Source: Microdochium bolleyi
Taxonomy: Eukaryota > Ascomycota > Sordariomycetes > Xylariales > Microdochiaceae
Assembly (NCBI GenBank): GCA_001566295.1
Contig: KQ964247.1
Location: forward strand, 992,001 to 1,056,000
Direction: 5' to 3'
Length of the DNA stretch: 64,000 nucleotides
Both the position numbers and the translations under genes were made by a program. This document shows, one piece after another, positions 35,879 through 48,900 of this stretch. The notes under the pieces were generated by a model. That model saw only the letters and a list, made by a program, of their open reading frames with translations, was not told the DNA's origin and ran no database searches. Numbering within the stretch: position 1 is the stretch's first letter; the number at the start of each line of letters is the position of its first letter.

Positions 35879-37468
35879 GAAAGCACAACCTCTGTCCAGC
35901 TGCTTGGCTTGTGCCTGAACATAGAGTAATGTCTGACGGCGCGCGGGAGATCAGCAAAGGCTGGCGCCAGCCCAAGCGCGCACCTGGACCGCCGCAGCCC
36001 GTCAGCACTCTATTATGCTCATGACCATCATCCGTTTTCCAGACGTGCCAGAGCGCTAATGTTCTTTTGTCATGGCATGTCGTCGGTACCGAATCCTGCC
36101 TGCCGCCGACATCCTGGTTCGCCGGGCGGCCGGCGGACGAGTCGTCCGCAGCAGCAAGTGGGCAGTGAAGCAGCTGCTCACTGCAGGAGCACAAGTCAAC
36201 GACATCAAATATCCGTGCCCGGTGCCCCGAGCTCCCGGCGGGCAGGCATCCAGCTGCCTTCCGACTCGACTCGGCTCAGCTCACTAGTCCCAGAACATCC
36301 AGAGCTAATCGGCGTCGCCGTTGACACCTCTGCCCGGGCCTGCCAATCGTGCGTGCAATGTGCAGTCGCTAGTATAAGTCAAAAGCAGGTTAGCTGGCCA
36401 ACCGGCCCTGGGCTAGCTGGACCAAGTGGCAAGCTAAAAGGACGAGGGAAAGCACAATACACGGTATCAGCCAGAAGTCTAGATCAGTCAACTCGGCAGT
36501 TCCAGCAGCATGTCCCGCGGAGCGGGGCGGCTCTCTCTCCGAGAAGGCCCTGGGACGAGGAGAGCAGAGTGTAAGCGGTCTGGACCTGAAGCTTGGACAG
36601 TTGATCAAGCGGCGGCCCCGTTGGATAGAGTCTTGCACAGCTCTTGGCAAGTGCAGAGAACAGACAGTTGAAGAACCCATGCGACAATGCCATCATTTGT
36701 CTTTGGCACTCTGGAGAATCTTACAGCAGGAGATCTTGGAAAGTGACCCGGGAGAATACATGGTGCACTTCCCAAGACGGCAGGCGACCTAGCCAGAAAC
36801 CCGCAAGCCCGTGGCCTGCCTGTAGTACCTCTGGTACAGACTCTGGCAGAGAAAGAGACAGAGACAGAGGATGTGTTCCAGCAGATTGGCTTCCACAACG
36901 GGTCGCGCGTGCGCCGGCTAGCCCGCATCCAGTGCTTCTCGTCATATGCACGTACTACCTCCCAAGCAAGCAGGTCTTCCAGCTTGCGAAAGCCCAAGTG
37001 TACGGCTCTGGAAGAAACTGTCGCAACGAGAAACAGTCATTGGGCCTGGTCTCCTGTAGTCATTCTGGTTACACTTTGCGCTTCCCGCTCAGCCCGTCCC
37101 GTCAGCCTCTTCCATAGTGCCTGGTAACACAACGCCGGACCCGGTGCCATGGCTCGATAACCTGCCATCCGTGGGAAAGGAGGCGGGTGTTAGTCAAGTT
37201 CCTGCCTGGGCGAAGCTTCTCGAGCCCGGCTGGTCGCGTTCGGCGAAGTACAGCGTACAGCACGGCAAACACAGATCCTTTGACCTGCCGGTGCTGCGGG
37301 CGAAAAGCGACACGGCCTCTCCGCGGGTTCTGGGAACCTCTTGTTGATCCTATTTCGTCTCGCTCCGACTCGGCGGGACCACAATCTTGGCTCTCAGCGA
37401 AGCTGCCTGACCTGCGGATGAAGGTGGGGGACGTTGGGCATGACAGATGAGCCATCCTGCGCCTGCGT

Positions 37469-37493
37469 CACACACACACACACCACACACACC
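37469..37493. repeat. CA dinucleotide repeat
   Basis: A CA run with one interruption in noncoding DNA. It is a candidate polymorphic microsatellite. Confidence 0.85.
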
Positions 37494-37698
37494 ACTCTGG
37501 ATTAGGGCCCGCAGCCCCCCGCGCGCCTCCCTCTCCTCTGCGGAGAGAACCTTGGACGAGAGGTGAAGAGATAGGAACTCAGTACCACGAGCCCTGGGCA
37601 GGCCAGGCCAGGCCTGGCCACGGGCAGACAGACATGCTTTGGGCCTAGCCGTGGCGCCCACGCTAGAAAGTCGCCGGACACAAACCCTAGCCCTTTCT

Positions 37699-37721
37699 CC
37701 CCCCCCCCCCCCCCCCCCCCC
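37699..37721. repeat. Poly(C) tract, 23 bases
   Basis: Twenty-three consecutive C residues in noncoding DNA, preceded by a C/T-rich run. This is the second such tract in the window, in the same orientation as the one at 10187-10210. Confidence 0.95.
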
Positions 37722-38570
37722 ACCATACCATAGTACTTCATACTTCATACGTCAAAGAGACCAGTGCATCTCTCGGTTATTTCTTCCTCATAGCGTGTCT
37801 AGCGTCGCGGCCGTTGTTTTCAACCATGGCCTCTCCAAGGCGTGGGTTAACATGGCCTCTGCGCACCACACCCGACGTCTTAGCTGGACGTGGCTTAGCG
37901 CTGGTATCGTGGCGCGACGTTCCTGTCACTCGGATCGAGGTGTGGCAGTAAACCCCTTTCCTTCCTCCGATATCTTGGATGTTGAGCGTTTGGAACTTGA
38001 CTTGACTGGGAGCAGAGCGGCACTCTCTGGAGTGTGTAGATGTGTGCAGAACGGCCATAGGCCATTCTGAGCGTAAATTGCATGCAACAATACCAAATGC
38101 ACCCGTCTGGGCTACCACAGTCCCCTCCCCCTTTCAGCTCCAAGCATGAGCAGACTCGGCCTCTCATCGCGTCCACGCCACCGCACAAAATGCAAACAAG
38201 CAGGACGTCGTCAGTTGATAATGCAAATATTTCAGCAACAAGTAGAAAAGTCCAAAAAAAAGATCAATGCCCCAAACGCCCGATGTAACACCATCCCCAT
38301 CGAAACTTCCTCGCGCGTTTTTGGTATCTCGAGTTCGCCGACTCCCCGCTTGCAAGTAAAAATCGTGTACTCCGAGGCCGTTACAGAGCTGGCACCACGT
38401 CGTGTCCGGAAGAGGTTGACCTCAGATCCGCCGTGAGTGCGAGCCCGAGGATATTACAGAGTATTGGGCAAAACGTCTGACGCATCGCGTTACCAAGTGA
38501 TTTTCAACTGGTATAGCTGATGGCAATACGGTTGTGCTGGGTCAGATCAAGATGGCCGAGTCGCTCGTCT

Positions 38571-39905
38571 TCATGAAGACTCTGACTTCAGGTCGTGTAT
38601 CGAGTTGCTGTCCCCGTCAGACTTCGAATCTTCCCGTGGAGATCCGTCGAGAGCACCAGGAGAGTTTTTGCCGTTGCCGCAACCTTTGACGAGCCGGTGA
38701 CGCTGAGGTCTGTTAATATCTTTGCGACTGAGTACATCAAAGCGAGCGGGGGAGAACTTACCTTGAGAGCATCTTTCCTGGAAAAGCTCTTCTCGCAATG
38801 GAGACAAGGGAAAGGCTTCACCGCCAGATGAATACGCTTATGCCTCTTCAAGTCATGGTTGCGGTTGAAAGACTGCGGGCAGGTATCGCACTTGAATGGT
38901 CGGTCTTGTTGGGGTGGGGGTTGACCATGACCGTACATGCCATGGTGCGGGCCAATGTGTTGACCGTAACCATGAGGCATCGATGACATGCCGCCCACCA
39001 GAGCCATTTGGCCACCAGGGTTTGTCATGTTGCTCATGACTGGACCCAATGGCGACTGGAGTTGTCCGTAAGGAGCGTACGGACGAGGCATGTAAGATGA
39101 CTGTCCGCTCATGGGCGATGGCTGACCCGTGCTCATTGCAGGAATACCCCGAGACATGGAACCGGTCGTCGTAGGCGAGTGCTGTTGGGGTGACGCATGA
39201 CTGCTGTGGTAGGGCGGGAAAGATGATTGCTGCGGTGTTGTTGAACTGTGACCCGAGTAGTAGCCCCTATCTAAAGGCGCGCCAGTCGTCGGCGTCGGCG
39301 GCTGTGCACTCTGGTTATGCGAGTTCAGGACGTGGCTTGTTGAGTGTTGATGCTGCGACTGTGACTGATGATATCCGGAATGGCCCGAGCCAGAACCATG
39401 CATCGGGCCAGGAAAAGGCGAAGGAACATCGCCAAACGGCGGGGGCGGCTGCAGAGCCTCGGCGGTAGATGGGGACTGCGTGTGCCGCGCGTGGTAAGGC
39501 CCACCAGAAGGGGAGAAGACTTGATGGCGAGGGAAGGGCGGCTGAATAAGACCGCCTGGTCCGGGTTGGTTCATCGACGTATACGTATAGGATTGGCTAC
39601 CGGGAAGTGACCAGTGACCGTGAGGATTGTAAGGCGCAATACCAGTTTGTGAGCTCTGTGAACTGCTGCTGTTCACACCGGAGGATAGTGGACTCAGACC
39701 GTCGCTGCCGGGAACACCCCCTGATGTTGCTGTCAAGTCAGTGCCGTGTTCCTGCAGCAAAGAGAAAGATACGGATTGCAAATGTCAAGGGAGTCATACT
39801 TGGAATCTGCACGTCGACCGCAGGGTTAGGCAGCGGCAGCGTAAAGTGAGGCAGCGTCCCTGCCGCAGGTCGGCGGGACGCAAAACTCTGAGTGGCAGCC
39901 TCCAT
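38571..39905 (-). CDS. C2H2 zinc-finger regulator, FlbC-like
   Basis: Exons 39905-39800, 39729-38762 and 38702-38571 (minus strand) join in phase to give 401 residues. Residues 1 to about 305 are Ser/Pro/Gln/His-rich and probably disordered. Two adjacent zinc fingers follow: C316-C319-H332-H336, and C344-C347-H360 with a final Cys366 (RHRLVKGC), the second being of C2HC type. The combination DTCPQSFNRNHDLKRHKRIH and SRKDALKRH is typical of a fungal regulator group that, from memory, includes FlbC, an activator of early conidiation in Aspergillus (354 residues). A short acidic/Ser-rich tail ends the protein. The last intron (38703-38761) cuts finger 2 between Lys358 and Arg359. A second acceptor AG lies seven bases upstream of the one used. 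The zinc-finger assignment is firm; the FlbC name is moderate. Confidence 0.8.
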
Positions 39906-42900
39906 CGCTTCTTGGATACCGTGGAGCCGATATCAGAACGCTGCTTGTTCAGTTGGTTGTACAAAAGCTGTCCTGGCTAACTGCGAAGCAAGTCTGATGC
40001 CAAAGCCGTTCGTAACTTGTTCGTGAAGTTGGTCAGACACTGGATTGTCCAAAGTCCTTCTGTGATCATCAAGTCGCCTCTCCAAGGCTCGCGCACTCCA
40101 AAGCCGACGCCAAGCTCTCAGTCGTGAACAATCGATACTGCTCAAAGTGGCAGGACAGATCCAGACCAGTGAAACTGGTAACGGGAATACTGAGACGATA
40201 TCGACCCTTCTGTCCTGTTCCAAAAAGTCTGCTCGGAACGAGCTGGTCTCGCTTGGGTGTGCTGCTTCACAATGGACGATGGAGCTGGCGAGTTGCCGTC
40301 AAGAACCGAACTGTTGATGCCCAGACAGGATAGGACAAGGAGTGCAAGCGGTTGGGAAGACACTTGAGAGTCTCCAAGGTCGAAGCGAACCCAAGGGAGT
40401 GGATTAAGTCTTTGAGGCGAGAGGTCGGTGGAGCCGCAGATCAGCATGGCTGCCGGGAGGCGCTCGAGCAGAAATATAAGAAATCGAGAGTAGCCTACCA
40501 TGGGGCTAGAATGGCTGATCCGCGGGGAGGGGACCGCCAACGACCACGCTTCCCATCCTTGTCGGGTAGCGTGGACACGCCCAGCCCAGCGTGCCTCTGA
40601 GCGGCCTGGGTGCCCCCCTCGTCCCTCGTGCCCACGGTGGCGCATGGTGGGCGAGGACATGTACCTTTGGCGGGCTTTCCGGGACGAGGAGTGAGATGGG
40701 AACCTGGCCATGCTGGGTCAGGGCCGTCGCTAGCGCAGTCCGAGGGTGTCCGCCCCCAGGCTAGCTTGGATGGGCTGAGAGTAGCTCCCGGGCCCAGCTG
40801 CTCAGGTGGGTGCGTGGCTCCTGGAAGGGGTGATTCCCCGAAAAGGCAGGGAAGAGGCTGTCTGCACCCCGTGTTCCAGACTCTTTCTCCCAAGTCAACG
40901 TGGGTCGGTACCTCCAGCTGGCCAATAGCATAGCGCACGCAGGGAGTGACCCAACGACCACGACTCTCAGCTCGGAACCCTTAGCCATTCTGTCGGCGAC
41001 GGGCTCTCCTTTGAGTCTGGTCAGCTTGCCCCGGTCACGCCAGGTGCACACCATCACCCAGCCGTAAACCCCACGCAGGTTCCATTCACTTCTGGGACAG
41101 GCCTGGGCACGCTGGAGGTCCAGCCTGCGAGTCGCGTCGCCTCAACCTGCTGGAGCCAACGGAGTAGGCAATGAGCATGATGCCTGGCCCATCTGGTCTT
41201 CCTTTTAATTGCAGTAATGGCCGTCTTCAGAACGACCCGATGACTTGGGACTGAGTCGAGCACCATGCTCGGGTGATGCCGATCAGGAGCTGTGGACGGT
41301 GCAATACGCTGAAACCTTTGGGGTGGTGGCCAGGGAACAGGGTCATCGCGCGTCCTTGAACATGCACCACGAACATACCGCATACACGGCTGCTGAGCTT
41401 CTCAAGAGTGTGGAGGATTGACCAGCACAGTGGATTAGCTGCTTACATCCGCCTTGTCCATTTCGATAATTGGGATTTGTTTCTGCCAGGCTTGAGTCGG
41501 TGTCCATGAGTCGAAGCCGAGGCCGGAATCTTGCAATGCGTGGTATTTGAAGTCTGCGGCACAACCGACTTCGGAGTGTCTCTTCCGTGGGTGTTGAGAG
41601 ACGCGTCGTGGTCGAACAAGTGGCGAGAGCTGCAGGATTGGCAGAAGTAAGACACTTGTTGAGAGGATCAAAAGCAAGCACACCTGCCGAGCTGTCGAGA
41701 GGGCTCGAGAGGCATGCCGCTCAGAAACCAGACCAGTGTTGAGTGAGAGGAAAGGTTGCCTGCGTGTCTTGGATGGTAAGGCGCTAGCAACTCAGACGTG
41801 TCGCGGTCCAAGAAATGCTGGCCTTTGGAGCCGCCGCGACTGTCACACCTGTTGACACTCGTTGCCTCTGGGACGCATCTCGACGCGGAGGAGGCCGCAA
41901 CTATCCCGTTGCGACGGCTTTGGGGATGATGAGAGCTGAAGTCTTGGACCAGGGTCCGACGCACGTTCACACATGCGGATGGAACAAGGGTGCCGATGCT
42001 CGAGAATACCTCCTCCGTACCCACGCCTAGCCCTGGCACCAGATCAATCGGCGCTTTGACGATTGTGGTAAGTGCTTCGCAGCCAGTCACATCATGCTGC
42101 CATGTACCCTGACCAGGCCCTGGAAGAATGTCGAGTGCAAGCGGTTATCATCCCCATCCTATCGACATTTACCGCCTTTTGCGGACCCGCGGTTTGGTGC
42201 TATGTTGGTCTGGAGTGCGCCTGCGAGACAGTAGAGCACGAGAGAAGGACCAAGGGTATCGTAGGCTTTCATCTCTCGTTGGGTGACTTCAGAAGGGAAC
42301 CGCTGCTGGGGGTATTGGCACGAGAATTGGTGGGTTGGAAATGCCATGATGTGCAAGAATCCCTGCGAAGCAGCGGCACCAGGCTGGTCTTGTCTTGCAT
42401 TGCAGTCAGTCTCCCACTTGGTGTGCAGTCCTCTTAGAAAGCTTGTGCTCTGGTGTGCCGAAACGGATGGCCGCACAAGGCGCGCGTCTACTTGCACGAT
42501 CTTTGCCTCTCTGCTGCAGGCTTTCGGGAGATGGTGGACCTCGTCCGAGACTAGGACAGGTTGGCATTTGACTGAGACAGTTTGATCGGCTGCCGTGCTG
42601 GGCGTACATGGTCGAGGCAAGACGTCCGAATTCCTGGTGACACGGGGCGTATCAATGGTCCCCAGCGCTCTGCCACGCACTGCCGCGCCAGAGGCCGAGG
42701 AAAGGTCTCGTGATACTTCAAATGCATGTGCAGAGAGTTCTGAGCATGCGGAGAAGTTGAAGGGTGATGTGTGGTGCGATTGAAGAGTAGAGCATCGGGC
42801 GACGTCGGGTGGGTTGGAGGCGGGGTGGTTGACCTCAGCCGCCCGACTCCAGCGGCAGGGACGACCCCTATGAGCATTTGCAGGCAGGCTGGTGTGTACT

Positions 42901-45900
42901 CCGGGCCCGAAGATGCCTCTGCCCTCAAACAGCTGGTGCCCGATTGCTCGACGCGTATGCTTTCTAGCAAAGGCACAATCGACATCGCCAATGTCGCATT
43001 GCTGCTGGCCTCGCGTCGTCAGATAGCCCTCGACGTCCAAGCCGGATAGCATTACAACTGCCACCCATGAAAGCCAAGGTTCACCCCGCATCCACACGGG
43101 CAGCTGCGCGATGTGGCGCCTGCCATCGTGCCACCCGACCGTCCCCTGCCAGCCACTTCCCCGGATCCTTCTGCAAGAGCCTGGAGGCGCACACACCTAA
43201 TTACCTACCACTGCTGCCAGGAATGGACCTCATCGTGACGAGTTGCGCAGCGCTGAACCGAGATCAGACTGTTGTCTCGAACAGAAGCTCTCCCGTACAG
43301 ATAAGGAATCGCTTGCTCAGCATGGGATCGAACGTGGGGACCCGTAGTCGATCGGTGGCACGGCCAAGCAACTGGGCCCGACCCTCGTCACATGATACCT
43401 CCAAATCCCTCATCACAAAAATGCTTTTCCTTCTAGAATAAGCCTCCTCACACGGGCGGCTTGCTTCGTGGCTTGGTAGTGCCTGGTGCGGCTGTCTCCA
43501 TGGGCGCCCCAACGTTCCGCTGATTCAGCCAACATTCACATCATACCTGACCGCGCGGCCTAACATGCCTCCCCTTGAGCACGAGATTTGTGCGATGATG
43601 AAACAACATAAGCACCACGCCCATGCTGCGAGCATTTTCGGCTTAATCACCATACAGTTGTACGGATAGCATCTGGGTGGCTCGATTCAGAACCGGCCGT
43701 GTCGACCGACGTCTGTCCACGACTGATTCATATCATAAAGGACTCCTGGCCAGTGATAAGGCACGGAGGAATGCATGAATTACTAGAGGCGCTGGGGCGA
43801 ACAGGCAATGCACAATTGCTCTTGTCGAAAGATTGTCGCCAGTCTCTTCGCTGGCTTCCGTTTCGTGAGGATCAGTGCACATAATGTGACATACATATAG
43901 GGTACTTCAACCTCCCTGTTGGAGCATTTCGGATCCGAACCCACTGGGAGGCAGTCCATGGATGTTTCCAACCACCCGGCCTGGTCGTGGTTCGTGGACA
44001 CGGTCTAGATCGTTGCATCTCCACGCTCGACACCCGCCTGCACCTTATGACGTTCCTAGGTACCTTGTACAGAGATCGAGATGCAAGGCCGTTTCCAAGG
44101 TTGGGCTTAGATGTTCACATGACTGGTGGGTCAAGACGGTCGTGGGCTTGTACTCTGTGCAGTCTACCGCTGTTCTGCTAAGCTTTCACCCCAACCTTCG
44201 TCACCAGGTGTCTGACCCGCACGACTAGTACCAAACACAGTCTTCGATTCAGAAAGGTTGACGGCGACTCCGCGACATGGTTCCCAAACGGTATCGCCCT
44301 GCTCCGAGTTTAGCAAAGACGCGGAACTGAGAACAGCCTGTGACCGGTGGGTGAATTTGCAGACCTTGACAAGCTGGCCCGGCCGGCTGGTCCAGCACCA
44401 TGGAAGAGCCTAGACCGAGGACTTGGCAGGCCTCAGCAGTCAAACCCGAGATTGAGACCCCACTTCGCATACGGAGGAAGGAGGGTGTTGGCGACCTCTG
44501 GGCGAGCCTGCTTATCCCGCACAGCGGCTGACTATGCCAAGCCTGACAATACCTCAGGGCATGTACTCTGGACTGCGGATGAACAGCAAGGCCTCGCTAC
44601 CCTTAGGTTCTCTGTAGAATGACCACCTCCTCGTCTGTTCTGCAGCATGCCATGTGCTCCGCACACGTCTCTCGTTGCGGCTCAAGTGCGCCGTCCGAGG
44701 AGAAGTACTCGAAAAGCTCACAAGAAGCGACCTGTGGCCTCTGTCCGTGCTTCGCGAGGCCGGTTCCGATGCAGCCTGGCCACCACCATCTCGTTTTGGC
44801 AGGCGCCAAAGTATGAATCCATAAAGTTCCTGCTGCGACACAAGCTTGGCAGCCTGTCCCACCGCCTCGGGCCCTGGGTCTTGTGCCCCTGCCAACTCCA
44901 ATGGCGCAAACCCTCCAGCGCCCTGGGACGTTCGAGGACGACGAGAGGAACACTGCTGCCGTTGACCATGTGTGTGCTGGTGTCGGCGCCTGCTGACCCC
45001 GAGCGATACAGACTGAACCGCCATGGAACCGACCAGTCGGTGCGCACCAGCCGGCTCAATCGTCTTCCCACACACCCTTGGCTGAGCTTAATTCTGTGTG
45101 GCGGCTGTGGCTGGCAAGGTGGCGGGCGAGGCGGGGAGTGCCATGCAAGTCATGGATGGCTGGGCAGCACGGGCCAGATATCCCAGCGCTAACTGCGTTA
45201 TGAGGTGTTATCCGGCACTTGCCGTTGTCAGCGAGAACAGACGGACGGGGTTGTTGATTCAGCGCGCTGCCCGGTCACGGGCACAGTCCAGCCGCGATCA
45301 TTATCTCTATCCTGTCCTGGCAAAGCTGACAACAACACCAGTGTGCACAAGGGCCTGATCCTCCCGAGGGCCTGCAGATACTCCCAGGGTAGGCATTGGT
45401 CTGCAAGCGAGATCCTCTGGCCGCTGCAAGGGTGCGCGGGCGACGCAGAGTGAACACGTTCTTGGAGCGAAGGCCCTGGCAGCTGGCTGTGGCGAGTGCG
45501 GAAACGAGCAGGCACCTGACTTGGCCCGACGAGCTGAACTGCGACCGGAGACGCAAGTACTGGGCGACGTCAGCAATCGTCCATATGGTCAGTGTCCAGC
45601 GAAGCGCCTGCACAACAGGCCTATTGAATCTTGTGCGACTGGCGTTCGATGGACCAGATGTGCGTTGACCAGAGCAGAGACTCGTTGAATGTCTGCTGGG
45701 CCGGCATCCAACAACAACGCGAGACTCGACAACTCGGTTGGCAGCCCACGTCGCATTGGGCTGTGCTAGCGGCCGTCGTCTCAAACCTCGAGCTGCAACC
45801 CAAGACGATCTCTGCCCAAATCGACACTGCAACCAGGTCTCCAAGGAAAATGCCACGCGAGTGGCTTGCGACGGGGGTTCCTTTCTGGCGCGTCGCAATG

Positions 45901-48900
45901 GCGAACAGACGCACACACACACACGCAAGGGTCTGCCGATCGACGCTAGCCGCGATCTTCGTTGCTCTGCTGCCTCCTTGTCCCTCCGTCTGGTCCTCTC
46001 CATGTATCGGGCAGTGATCATCGCCAGTCCTCACCTTGTGCCAAGCTGATCTCAGGTTTTCCCGGCCACCCCTTGCAGTAGCGGCCTCTGGAGAGAAGGA
46101 AAAGTGGGAAGGAGGGAAAGCTTGAAATCTGCATCTTCCTTCCCCGTCGCTGAGGCGCATCCGCAGATCGGCGGAGATGCTGGCCAGAACGTCTTCGGGA
46201 GCCTATCCTTGTTTGTTGGGCCCGTCAGGTAACCACACTGCTCAATCGCGCACCCGCACACGCAGTGACTGACATGTGCGAGACGAGGGCGGAGCTGGGC
46301 GCTCGTCCGCTTCGGAGACTGCCGGCCCTCTTTCCCAGGACAAGTCTCCAGGGCTATGACTTCATGTGGCTCTCCTTTTGAGCAGGTAATAATATGCGGC
46401 CGGCCCGTTGCTCCTTTCGCGCTCATAGTGGCTGGTATCGGCGGCAAGGCTTTACCTGGTGTGCAAGGGGAGAGCTCGGCGGCTGGGCATCCTTCCCGAG
46501 AGCCGCCAGCGGCTGCGGGTTGCCGCTTGTCCTCGCCGTGGCCGTGCAGGTTGACATGTGTTGCTCGAGCTGTTGGGAGTGCCCGACCTCTCGCTTCTCC
46601 GTACATGGAGGAGCTCTAGACATACAACTCGTTCTAAAAGCGCACGGCCCCGCGAAGACTGCGATGTGGGGAGTATCTCCTCCACCACCGAATGATGTCA
46701 CTGTGCAATGAAGGGCGCATGGCACGTGCAATCTTGGAGGATATGTCATTGGAGTTGCTCGGCAAAGCTGCCGTGACGCTGGATATTGGTATAACTCCTG
46801 ATCAGCCCGCAGGCTGAGAACATGGTGGGTGGCATATCTTGAGTCGAAGTAGACATCTAGGACTTCTCCAGATGGTGACTAGGAGACACGGCTTACTGCC
46901 GAAAAATGATGCACTGAAAGCACTTGCGGAGAACCAGCAAATGGCAAATGAGCATCGAACACATCATGGAATAAGCTGTGAAGTCGACGTCCAGGCGGAC
47001 GACGGAAGTTGAGCTATGCTGCACGGAGCACGTTCGCCCTGAGACTGATGAAATCACACACCTTCATGCTGGTTTGAGGCTATGGGCGCAAGGCTTCAAA
47101 TCCAGCCGTGTATGTGCTCGGCAGAGCAGCGAGGCAGGTGCATACCAGACCTAAGTGAGGTCGAGATGTTATCTATGGACTGCTGTAAGGTGATGACCGT
47201 TTTCTCATGTAGTTATTAACATCTTCACGATGTCAGATCTTCGATGTCCTCGAAAGCTTCTCTGCTGAGGTATCTGGCAGTGTCAAGGACTGGGATTCTC
47301 ATGGCCGACTTTCTGCCCCCCTTAAGCGATGACATGGACAAGGAAATAATGTATGACATGCCGAGTCTAATTTCAGCAGACAACTGTGGCTGCATGCTCA
47401 GAACCGCTTCGTGTGCCATTTGCGGGGAACAACGCTGCCATTGTCATCAGAAATATCACCTGGAACGCGGACATAAAGGTAAGCTTATCTTCTTGCACTA
47501 AGTGAGTCGCCAGGAAGTTCCAGGTGGGCTGATACTGCTCTGCGGTGGACTGTGGCTCGAGTCTTCGAGCATAGACGGCGATGCCGCATGACGTAGCGCT
47601 CAACCGGTCATGCTACTGATATCTGAGCTCGGGCAGGCTTGCTTCACACCGACACATGCATTTCATGGGAATGAATATTGTATCAGAGTCCTCTGGGCCT
47701 CTTCAAGTTTCCCCAAGTAGGTCGATTCCCCCTCTGGCAACTATGCCTAGACAGAATACTCAACATACAACATTGTCAACGCACCTTGAGACATGGGCCC
47801 AGCACAAGTCACTGAATTAGCTTAACACCATGTGCTCAGGCATTCCAGCTGAAGTACGTCTAATCTCAGTCTGCACATAATTACAGAATTCGATCGAAGC
47901 GTGAGACTTGTCTTCCTAGAAACCGCAAATGATTCGAGCTCCAAATGTTTTGGACAGTTAAAAATCTGACGCATCTTCCGTGACTGAGTTATACTTCACG
48001 GAACAGACAATTGTGAGCAGGCCTTGACATGAAATCTAGAATGCGTGCTTGATCCGGTCCTGCCTTCCTCGTAGGAAAGGAAACGAGTATTGAAGGGACC
48101 ATATTCTCCTGGTAGTTCTTTCTCTTGAGACTACCTCAGTATCAATGCCAGTGAATTCCAACGCCTCATAATTTCCAGTGTGCGGTCTTCTGGCCCGAGC
48201 GTATTGCAAGACATGGCAATGGTTTTGTTTCCGAGTACGTTTGATTAGGAACTACCTCGTAGATACAGTCAATTTCTAGTCGACAATAGTCTGGTATGCG
48301 ACGGGTAGCCCCAGAGAGGTGTACTCGAGCCATACTTAGAGTCTCTCGAGACCGACATCGGATCATACATGCCCTAACGTGTAAGACTGACCTGTGCAAT
48401 CACCTCAACCAAAGAGAAATGGAAGGGAGCGATACGCGTACATAATTTGAATCATCATGAAAACTTGCCTCAATGGGAGCAAAGCGCCGAGCCTATGGGC
48501 CTGCCCAACTTTGATAGAGATTATCACATAATGCCGCTCAAGTTGTCCGCAGGAGAACTCACTGGAGAATGCCCACCTGGATTTGCACCAGAACCCTGAA
48601 AGTAATATCTCGCTTGTGTAATACCGCGAGAACAACATGTAGGAACTTACAACAGCCTGTTTGACGTCGTGCGTGTCAAGTCAAAATATCGTAGAACTGT
48701 TCAAGGCAACGATTACGCGATGGCGATCACTTGGAAACGGCACAGACAGAACAGCTCAATCGGCCCACAGCGGAAGCTGCGTTGAGATGACGATGCTGTC
48801 GGACATGTTGAGAAGCGGCCGTTACTTCAGGACAGGCTCCGCCATGGGTCCAATTCAGCACAGGGATTTAGCTGCAGCGAGGTCGCACGCGCCGCGACGC

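Larger units (their letters stand above)
30332..38570. other. 8.2-kb gene desert
   Basis: No gene could be supported on either strand. Open frames are short, overlap in several frames and lack family motifs or paired splice sites. Simple repeats are present: GGCA at 35722-35736, GCAT at 35863-35878, CA at 37469-37493 and a C23 tract at 37699-37721. I see no transposase or reverse transcriptase motif and no clear terminal repeats. The content could be decayed mobile DNA, distal regulatory sequence of the zinc-finger gene's neighbourhood, or noncoding transcripts. Confidence 0.5.

Noticed and set aside
38588..39781. Uninterrupted 397-codon frame as the zinc-finger protein
   Set aside because: It begins inside the first intron and reads through the last, losing the second half of finger 2. 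The three-exon model restores the HX5C end and a better start.
42159..43196. 345-codon open frame on the minus strand in the desert
   Set aside because: Random-looking composition, no motif, overlapping frames on both strands and no upstream promoter signal. RNA evidence would be needed to revive it.
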